From Nitrospira sp. (GTDB taxonomy: Bacteria > Nitrospirota > Nitrospiria > Nitrospirales > Nitrospiraceae): a stretch of DNA of 50,420 nt. Positions 44,467 through 50,420 of this stretch are shown piece after piece. Position numbers and translations under genes: made by a program. Numbering within the stretch: position 1 is the first letter of the stretch; every line of letters begins with the position of its first letter. The notes under the pieces were generated by a model. The model did not search any database, had not been told where the DNA came from, and saw only the letters and a program-made list of their open reading frames with translations. The stretch spans positions 118,731 to 169,150 of the forward strand of contig SWDI01000004.1 in NCBI GenBank assembly GCA_005116955.1. Reading direction: 5' to 3'.

Positions 44467-45237
44467 ATGAATTCTTCGAGCCCTGATCTTCGGCACCCAG
44501 CACTCAGCTCGCATCGCCCGCTCAGCGAGGCGAGCACCAAACACGTACCCCTCAAAGTGGGCCTGCTCGGTGGAAGCTTCAATCCTATTCATAATGGTCA
44601 CCTGACCATTGCTCGGCACGTCCATGAGAGCATGCAGCTCTCCCAAGTCCTTTTCATTCCAACCGGCGATCCGCCTCATAAGCGGGACGGCTCACTGGCT
44701 CCGGCGAATGTTCGGCTTGAAATGGTCCGGCTTGCGATCGCCGACAACCCGCTTTTCACCGTATCGGATATCGAGATACGGCGAACAGGAAAGTCCTACT
44801 CGATCGATACCATCCGGGCGCTACACCATCACTATGGCCCATCTACGGAGCTGTTCTTCATTATTGGACTCGACGCGTTTCTAGACTTCCCGACATGGAG
44901 AGAACCAACAGAGCTCTTACGGATCTGCCATGTCGTGGTCGTTCCCAGACCGGGGCAATCTTTTCAGGCATTGGCTGGAATGTCCCTGCTCCCCACACAC
45001 CATTCTAATGAACTGACAGGGCTAGACACCGGTGCCCTCAACAGACTAGACATCGCCAACACCTCTGATCCAGGAGTCACCTGCCTCGCCTTTCCACCCT
45101 GTGCCACCTCAGCCTCAGAGATTAGATGGAGAGTTCGGAACAAACTCCCCTTGGTAAATATGTTGCCCCCCCTAGTACAATCTTATATACTTCGGCATAG
45201 CCTTTATCAGGAGGAGAGCGATCACACGCGCATCTAA
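44467..45237 (+). CDS. nadD: Nicotinate-nucleotide adenylyltransferase
   Basis: It makes nicotinate adenine dinucleotide for NAD synthesis. The nucleotide-binding start is VGLLGGSFNPIHNGHLTIA; TGDPPHK follows, and TSASEIRWRVR near the end matches the SxTxxR region. The first ~28 residues precede the family fold, so the true start may lie downstream. The C-terminal codons carry the ribosome site (AGGAGGAG, 45209-45216) of rsfS. Confidence 0.93.
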   Translation: MNSSSPDLRHPALSSHRPLSEASTKHVPLKVGLLGGSFNPIHNGHLTIARHVHESMQLSQVLFIPTGDPPHKRDGSLAPANVRLEMVRLAIADNPLFTVSDIEIRRTGKSYSIDTIRALHHHYGPSTELFFIIGLDAFLDFPTWREPTELLRICHVVVVPRPGQSFQALAGMSLLPTHHSNELTGLDTGALNRLDIANTSDPGVTCLAFPPCATSASEIRWRVRNKLPLVNMLPPLVQSYILRHSLYQEESDHTRI

Positions 45238-45265
45238 GGCCACCGCCCTCGCTGTAGCAAGGGCA

Positions 45266-45640
45266 ATGCTCGACAAGAAGGCCCTTGATGTCCAAGTCCT
45301 CCATGTCGCCCCGCTGACGTCACTCGCTGATTATTTGGTCATTGGATCGGCTGAATCCGACCGGCAAACACGTGCAATCGCTGACTCTATCGCTGATGTC
45401 CTCGCACGCGTGGGTGAACGGCCACTGAGTCTTGAAGGCACCACATCGGGCCAGTGGGTACTGATCGATTTTGGCGATGTCGTCGCCCATGTGTTCAGAC
45501 AAGACACGCGCTCACATTATGCCCTTGAGCGTCTATGGAGCGATGCACAGCAGATTCCCGTTCCGGGTGAAGCGTCGGCTCCGATAGCCGCCGCACAGGG
45601 GCGGATAACCCAGAAGGCGACTTCACAGAAGATGGTCTAG
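45266..45640 (+). CDS. rsfS: Ribosome silencing factor RsfS
   Basis: RsfS binds L14 and blocks subunit joining in starvation. The body is clear: KKALDVQVLHVAPLTSLADYLVI, GTTSGQWVLIDFGDVVAHVF and YALERLWSD. Start choice is unclear. ATG 45266 lies inside the first conserved helix; the frame before it (ASKATALAVARA) looks like family sequence. After the last upstream stop (45173) there is no ATG, GTG or TTG. The best ribosome site, AGGAGG at 45209-45214, is 6 nt before an ATC at 45221. A non-standard start or an upstream base error is possible. Confidence 0.92.
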   Translation: MLDKKALDVQVLHVAPLTSLADYLVIGSAESDRQTRAIADSIADVLARVGERPLSLEGTTSGQWVLIDFGDVVAHVFRQDTRSHYALERLWSDAQQIPVPGEASAPIAAAQGRITQKATSQKMV

Positions 45641-45643
45641 GCC

Positions 45644-47044
45644 ATGTTCAAGCTGCTGATTACTATTTTCCTCATCAGCGCCGGCGTATTCATCTACAGC
45701 TATTTCCGCGAACTGAATCCAGGAACGATCCTCATTCATACCGCTCCTGGCGCGGAGTTCGAACTCAGCCCTGTCACGCTTGTCTTGATTTCCATGGCAT
45801 GTGGAGCCGTGATTGCGACCTTTGTCGTGGGGCTCCAGCAAACGGCGCACTTAATCCTGAATTGGCGAAGCAACCGCCTGGTGCGTCGAAAAGAGAAGGT
45901 CGACACCCTCCACCGAGACGGAACCCATGCGTTCATGTCAAAGCGCATCTTGGACGCCATCACGCTCTTGGAGAAGGCCCTGACGATCGACCCCAATCGA
46001 GTCGATTCTCTCCTGTGGCTGGGGAATATCTATCGATCAGAGCGGAACTTCCCTGAAGCGATCCGACTCCATCAACATGCGCAACGAGTGGACGATCGAA
46101 ACATCGAGGTGTTGTTGGAATTGGGCAAGGATCTGGAGGACGCCAAACGTTACGAGGAGGCGCTTCAGGCGCTTCAGCAAATCCTCAAGATCGAACCCGA
46201 CAACCTGACCGCGCTTATCCGGAAGCGGAATCTCAATATCCGTATGGAGCGGTGGAGCGACGCGCTTGAGATCCAACATCGTTTACTCAAAGCCAATCTT
46301 CCCGCCCCTGAGCAACAAGCCGAGGCCGCCCTGCTCGTCGGATGCATGTATGAAGTCGGACGGCAACTGCTTGAACGTGGGCATCCTGATAAAGCCCGGC
46401 GCTATTTCAGGGGCGCGATTAAGAAAGATCGTAGCTTCCTGCCTGCCTATATCGGAATCGGCGAAATTCTGATTCATGAAGGCAAAACGAAGGATGCCGT
46501 CGAAATCTTGAAAAAAGTCTACTCGCGGACCCGCAGCATGATCATCCTCCACCGACTGGAAGAGCTGTTTCTGGATCAAGGCGAGCCCAGCGAAATCATT
46601 CGGGTCTATCAGGAAGCCTTGCAGCAAGATCCACAGAATCCAGTCCTCCAATTCTATTTAGGCAAGCTCTATTATCGGCTGGAAATGGTGGATGAAGCGT
46701 TCGATCAGCTGTCGACAATCGAAGGGCCACAGGATCATCTCTTGGACTATCACAAGATCATGGCCAACCTGTACTTGCGGAAGCAGCATTTTGAAGAGGC
46801 CATTGTGGAATTGAAGAAGGCCCTCAGCTTCAAGAAGCGCGTGGTGGTGCCCTATATCTGCACCCAGTGCCAGCAGGAATCCGTCGAATGGTCTGGCCGC
46901 TGCCGCCGCTGCGCCAAGTGGAATACCCTCACCGCGCTCCCCTGGCTCGAAGCCGGCCAAACCGCCGCCAGCTCCGCCGGAGAGCCCTCCTCTGTGCCCT
47001 CCGTTCCCTACCAAGGCATTGCTTCTCCGTTTGAAACCGTGTAG
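45644..47044 (+). CDS. LapB/YciM-like TPR protein with zinc ribbon
   Basis: This 466-residue inner-membrane protein has two N-terminal hydrophobic helices (LLITIFLISAGVFIYSYF and VTLVLISMACGAVIATFVV), as in a LapA-like start. A TPR array of about eight units follows (AITLLEKALTIDPNRVDSLLWLG and so on). Near the end is a rubredoxin-type zinc ribbon (YICTQCQQESVEWSGRCRRC). This matches LapB, which in enterobacteria controls LPS synthesis via LpxC turnover. The Ala/Pro-rich tail is extra. It starts 3 bp after rsfS. Confidence 0.88.
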   Translation: MFKLLITIFLISAGVFIYSYFRELNPGTILIHTAPGAEFELSPVTLVLISMACGAVIATFVVGLQQTAHLILNWRSNRLVRRKEKVDTLHRDGTHAFMSKRILDAITLLEKALTIDPNRVDSLLWLGNIYRSERNFPEAIRLHQHAQRVDDRNIEVLLELGKDLEDAKRYEEALQALQQILKIEPDNLTALIRKRNLNIRMERWSDALEIQHRLLKANLPAPEQQAEAALLVGCMYEVGRQLLERGHPDKARRYFRGAIKKDRSFLPAYIGIGEILIHEGKTKDAVEILKKVYSRTRSMIILHRLEELFLDQGEPSEIIRVYQEALQQDPQNPVLQFYLGKLYYRLEMVDEAFDQLSTIEGPQDHLLDYHKIMANLYLRKQHFEEAIVELKKALSFKKRVVVPYICTQCQQESVEWSGRCRRCAKWNTLTALPWLEAGQTAASSAGEPSSVPSVPYQGIASPFETV

Positions 47045-47074
47045 GTTTCTCCCTCGTAAAACTCTAATTTTGCT

Positions 47075-47125
47075 GATCTGTTGATCTATTGAATGTCGTT
47101 CGAGCAATCGACAGATCGACAGATC
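47075..47125. promoter_or_regulatory. Long inverted repeat between lapB-like gene and bioB
   Basis: GATCTGTTGATC (47075-47086) pairs with GATCGACAGATC (47114-47125) over 12 bp with one G-U pair and a 27-nt loop. No T-tract follows. It lies 36 bp before the bioB ATG and could be a leader structure, an operator or a weak terminator. Confidence 0.5.
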
Positions 47126-47160
47126 ATTAGATGATTTTGTCGTTACCTTTTGAGGATCCC

Positions 47161-48153
47161 ATGAACTATTCGACCTTGGCTGACAAAGCTCTCAGTGACA
47201 ACCCTCTGACGAGAGACGAGTGCCGCTCCGTCTTGAATACGCCGGATGATGAGCTGCTTGCGCTCTTGCACGCAGCCTTTCAAGTCCGATCCAAATACTT
47301 TGGCCGTACCGTCCGGCTCCAAATGCTTCAGAATGCCAAGAGCGGAGCCTGCCTAGAAGACTGCCACTACTGTTCGCAGTCGTCCATCTCGACGGCGCCG
47401 ATTGAGCGGTACAACCTACTCCCGCAAAAGCAGATGATGGAAGGCGCTCGACAAGCCGCCGCCTCCAAAGCCCAGCGCTATTGCATCGTCATCAGCGGGC
47501 GTAGCCCGCTGGATCGGGAAATCGACGAAATTGCCGGGGCGGTCCGCTCAATTAAACAGGAAGTTCCGATTCAAATCTGCTGCTCACTCGGCCTGATGAG
47601 TGAATCCCAAGCCAAGCGGCTGAAAGCAGCCGGTGTCGATCGTGTGAATCACAATCTGAACACCAGCGAAGCCTTCCACGCCTCGATCTGCACGACCCAC
47701 ACCTTTCAAGACCGGCTGGCAACAATCAAGAACGCGCGCGCGGCGGGATTGGAAATTTGCTCCGGTGGTATCGTTGGCATGGGCGAAACGGACGAAGATT
47801 TGATCGATCTGGCAATGGCCCTGCGTGACGTCAAGCCGGACTCCATTCCCTTGAACATGCTCACCCCAGTCGCCGGCACCCCGTTGGAACAGGCCGACAA
47901 CCTCAGCCCACAACGCTGTTTAAAAGTACTGTGCCTCTTCCGGTTCCTCCACCCTCGTACAGAAATTCGCATCGCCGGAGGACGGGAACATAATCTGCGG
48001 AGCTTAGAGCCTCTCGCCCTCTATCCGGCCGACTCCGTCTTCGTGAATGGATACCTGACGACTCCAGGTGCACCGGCTCCCGAGGTCTGGGGCATGATCA
48101 AAGACTTGGGCTTCACCATCGAAGTGGATTATCAGCAGCCCGTCGCTGGCTGA
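47161..48153 (+). CDS. bioB: Biotin synthase
   Basis: A radical-SAM enzyme that inserts sulfur into dethiobiotin. The iron-sulfur Cys motif is CLEDCHYC and a further family segment is CSGGIVGMGET. ATG 47161 is preferred because TTTTGAGGATCCC precedes it; an in-frame ATG at 47131 has no such site. It has 330 residues, the usual size. No other biotin genes are adjacent in this window. Confidence 0.95.
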   Translation: MNYSTLADKALSDNPLTRDECRSVLNTPDDELLALLHAAFQVRSKYFGRTVRLQMLQNAKSGACLEDCHYCSQSSISTAPIERYNLLPQKQMMEGARQAAASKAQRYCIVISGRSPLDREIDEIAGAVRSIKQEVPIQICCSLGLMSESQAKRLKAAGVDRVNHNLNTSEAFHASICTTHTFQDRLATIKNARAAGLEICSGGIVGMGETDEDLIDLAMALRDVKPDSIPLNMLTPVAGTPLEQADNLSPQRCLKVLCLFRFLHPRTEIRIAGGREHNLRSLEPLALYPADSVFVNGYLTTPGAPAPEVWGMIKDLGFTIEVDYQQPVAG

Positions 48154-48870
48154 CCGTGGACGACCGACCGGTTCGATGAACGTCCATGAAGAAAACAACA
48201 CGAAAAAAAGAGACGAAAGCCTTTTCCGAGGCGGTCGACACGCATTCCGCCGAGAGCTAACGCTGCTCGAAAAACCGCCAAGATGTATGGGACGCACGTG
48301 CTGCGGGTAGTACCTGCAGGTGCCGCTTCGTAGCCACCGTCGCTGAGCTGGGGGCGTTACGCATCGAAATCTGTGCTATCTGGCCGGCTGGATGTGTGAA
48401 GTTTGACTCTCCGGAAATCCCCGTGCTACAAGGACCTTCGTTCACAACCGGCTATTGTATGAGCTGGTACCTCTCACGGATCCTAAAATGGCCTGAAGAC
48501 GATCCTTGGGAAGCTTTGCTATTCCGACAGTTTCAAAGCTGTTCAGTAGATCACCAAGCAGGAGCTGACCCAAATGGCATCGGTCAAGCACAAGCTGGTC
48601 TCATGAGCGGAAAAAGAGGCTCGGCAATAGCAAGCCGACAGTCAGTCTAGCCCCGCCTTTGCCAGCCAGAATGCCCACATCGGCTTGCTTGATGTCCATG
48701 AACAACTCCTGTGTGCCTCGCATGTTGAGGCTCCACAGACAGTCCATAAGAAGTTTCCATCCATGGATGCGTTGGCCACATGAAAATCCCGCAAAGAGTT
48801 TCTTCGGGATGTCCAAGAAACTGAGCCGTTCTCAACATGAGTTCCTATCACGGAACTGAAGGAGGACACC
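48154..48870. other. Long intergenic region with short, doubtful frames
   Basis: About 717 bp without a confident gene. A 24-codon frame (48186-48260, MKKTTRKKETKAFSEAV...) follows bioB and is basic; it could be a tiny gene or chance. Plus-strand 48396-48650 is open for 84 codons, and the opposite strand is open in parts, but neither has a recognised product. The region may contain the remains of a broken gene. Confidence 0.4.
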
Positions 48871-50289
48871 ATGTTCATGTTTCTACCATGTACTTTCATA
48901 TCCCTATTTGCGACTGTAACTTTTCTCACCGTGAGTATTGGACTCACCTCCCCCACTTTTGCGAAAGGCTTCGAGGTCTGGCTGGTGGATCAATCAAACT
49001 CAAATGGCAAAACCTTCGGCGGAACAATTTATATTTACGATGGCGATGACTTGGATGGGACAGCAGCTTCGTCAGCAACTCCCACCGACGTTCTTGATCT
49101 CTCCGGAGCAACCTCGACTTTATGCTTGGATAGCACCGGAGCCAATCCCGTCCGACCACATATGGTCTTTTTTAACTCGACTCATAGCCATGCGATCTTA
49201 TCCTTTGTCGCTAGTGGCCATGTCGTAATTTTCAATGCAAAAACTCGCGCACCCGTGACCTGCCTTCGCACGTCAGCCGGTGCTGGCGGCGCTCGTCAAG
49301 CGCACGCGGCGACTCCGGCACCAGATGATTCGTACATTCTCGTATCGAACCAGAATGGAAAATTGCTCGAACGTATCAACGCTAATTTTGGCACCAACAC
49401 GTTCACTCTGGATGCTCCGGCAACGATTAATCTTGCCACGTGTACAACTCCCAATGGATTTCCATGTCAGGATGCTGCACGGAGGCCCGACAACGCGCCG
49501 ATTGTCGCGGTGGTCGATTCGAGCAGCACTCTGGGATTCATCACCTTGCGTGGCGGAGGTTTGTTCGTGATTAATCCTAAGCTAACGCCGATGCAGATTA
49601 TTGCCGAGTACGATCGCAACACGGTGCGCGGTGCCGGTTTTGCTGGTGCCCAAGCTGCTGGGACGATGTATGTAAATTCGGGTGGTGGTTCGGTCCTAGA
49701 TCCGCAGAGGTTTGACGTGTATGCCTTTCCCCTCTCAGGCTACAGTGCGGCGAATCCTTCCAATATTCCGACACCTAAGCTCCTATATTCAGACGATACC
49801 GTAGTGCGGGATTCTCATGGATTGGTAGTCACGAAGCGCGAGCGCTTTCTCTGGGTGCTTGATCGCGAGCAGAACGTCGCGGAGGTCTTCAATACACGCA
49901 CAGGCGTGAATATTAGTACAATCGATTTGAACAAAGGTGGGCCAGCAGGACTGGCGCCTGATCTCGCCGGTCGGTCTCCAGCCGGGAATCGAGTCTTTGT
50001 CTCCCTTCGTGGTCCGAATCCCCTCAGCGGAGATCCGCATCTTTCTACAGGCAGCACACCCGGACTCGGCATCATCCAAGTGACTAAGAATGGGAAAAAC
50101 GGCAAGTTGAAAAGCGTCATTCCTATCCACAACATCGATGCTGATCGTATTGAGCGCGCGGACGCGCATGGCATTGGAATACGATTGAAAGAAACACCGC
50201 GATCCCAAGGGGTCGATATGCTCGATCCAGAAGAGGATGAAGATGAAGACAAGGAAGACAACAGGGATAAGCCGAGAATGGAAAAGTAG
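48871..50289 (+). CDS. Exported propeller-like protein, unknown function
   Basis: This 472-residue protein has a signal peptide (LFATVTFLTVSIGLTSPTFAKG), preceded by AAGGAGGACACC, a strong ribosome site. The mature part is beta-rich with repeated short strands: SHAILSFVASGHVVIFNA, DSYILVSNQNGKLL, RGGGLFVINPK and FLWVLDREQNVAEVFNTRTG. These look like blades of a seven-bladed YVTN-type propeller. The end is strongly acidic (PEEDEDEDKEDN). It is probably periplasmic or on the surface. No enzymatic motif is seen. Confidence 0.75.
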   Translation: MFMFLPCTFISLFATVTFLTVSIGLTSPTFAKGFEVWLVDQSNSNGKTFGGTIYIYDGDDLDGTAASSATPTDVLDLSGATSTLCLDSTGANPVRPHMVFFNSTHSHAILSFVASGHVVIFNAKTRAPVTCLRTSAGAGGARQAHAATPAPDDSYILVSNQNGKLLERINANFGTNTFTLDAPATINLATCTTPNGFPCQDAARRPDNAPIVAVVDSSSTLGFITLRGGGLFVINPKLTPMQIIAEYDRNTVRGAGFAGAQAAGTMYVNSGGGSVLDPQRFDVYAFPLSGYSAANPSNIPTPKLLYSDDTVVRDSHGLVVTKRERFLWVLDREQNVAEVFNTRTGVNISTIDLNKGGPAGLAPDLAGRSPAGNRVFVSLRGPNPLSGDPHLSTGSTPGLGIIQVTKNGKNGKLKSVIPIHNIDADRIERADAHGIGIRLKETPRSQGVDMLDPEEDEDEDKEDNRDKPRMEK

Positions 50290-50379
50290 AGACCGGCGGA
50301 TAAGAAATTGCAGGATGAAAAGGCACTAGTGGACTGTAACACTTAAATAGTTAGTATAATTGCGCCTATGGAGGGCGCG

Positions 50380-50420
50380 ATGAAACTGACTAACCGCGAA
50401 CGCATGGAACTGCAACGGCA
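50380..50420 (+). CDS. Start of a gene cut by the window edge, possible IS630-type transposase
   Basis: ATG 50380 opens MKLTNRERMELQRQ and runs off the window. GGAGGG precedes it. The upstream bases include TAGTTAGTATAAT, and the start resembles IS630-type transposases from memory, but 13 codons cannot prove it. If so, the IS left end would lie around 50320-50350. Confidence 0.4.
   Translation, partial: MKLTNRERMELQR

Noticed and set aside
48396-48650. 84-codon plus-strand frame after bioB
   Set aside because: No ribosome site, no recognised domain, and composition gives no support; kept only as part of the intergenic note.

Overview
The window looks like the chromosome of a Nitrospira-type bacterium (phylum Nitrospirota). 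That is inferred from gene content and order, from memory of such genomes, and was not checked by any search. Core genes have moderately high GC. They include glyQ/glyS, a pyruvate phosphate dikinase, riboflavin genes, mutS2, gap-pgk-tpiA-secG, ilvE, and rplU-rpmA-obgE-proB-nadD-rsfS followed by a LapB-like TPR protein and bioB. No rRNA, tRNA or CRISPR array was recognised.

Layout. (1) 0.4-2.5 kb, minus strand: a beta-CASP metallo-beta-lactamase protein followed by a possible PD-(D/E)XK nuclease. (2) 2.8-7.9 kb: a small foreign-looking segment bounded by two direct copies of the last ~160 bp of ribE. It holds a HigA antitoxin, a MazEF-like pair whose toxin has an in-frame stop, a four-helix membrane protein, a Cys-rich lipoprotein and an RCC1 beta-propeller protein. 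(3) 7.9-19.5 kb, minus strand: housekeeping block glyQ-glyS, a small membrane protein, then ppdK-ribD-esterase-unknown-MFS (four consecutive 4-nt overlaps) and ribE. (4) 19.8-33.7 kb: an accessory island, visibly more AT-rich in parts. Its centre is a TerY-P-like phospho-signalling triad (VWA protein, PP2C phosphatase, and a divergent kinase fused to a zinc cluster, a membrane helix and ankyrin repeats). Two very basic low-complexity proteins lie just upstream. A VirD4/TraG-like coupling ATPase is divergently oriented, with no relaxase or mating-pair genes visible. Around this core are a zinc-ribbon protein, duplicated coiled-coil lipoproteins, a DUF1566-like protein, a frameshifted propeller-like gene and a small family of paralogous envelope proteins. 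(5) 33.7-48.2 kb: housekeeping again. (6) 48.9-50.3 kb: an exported propeller-like protein, then the start of a probable transposase at the right edge.

How the genes work together. gap, pgk, tpiA and ppdK serve central carbon metabolism; ribD and ribE serve flavin synthesis; obgE, rsfS, rplU, rpmA, glyQ and glyS serve translation and ribosome assembly; lapB-like and secG serve the envelope. The best candidate for an undescribed system is the 22.3-29.1 kb block. There, reversible phosphorylation (kinase/PP2C), a VWA scaffold and a membrane-anchored coupling ATPase lie side by side, with disordered basic proteins as possible substrates or DNA-binding partners. Its function is inferred, not shown.
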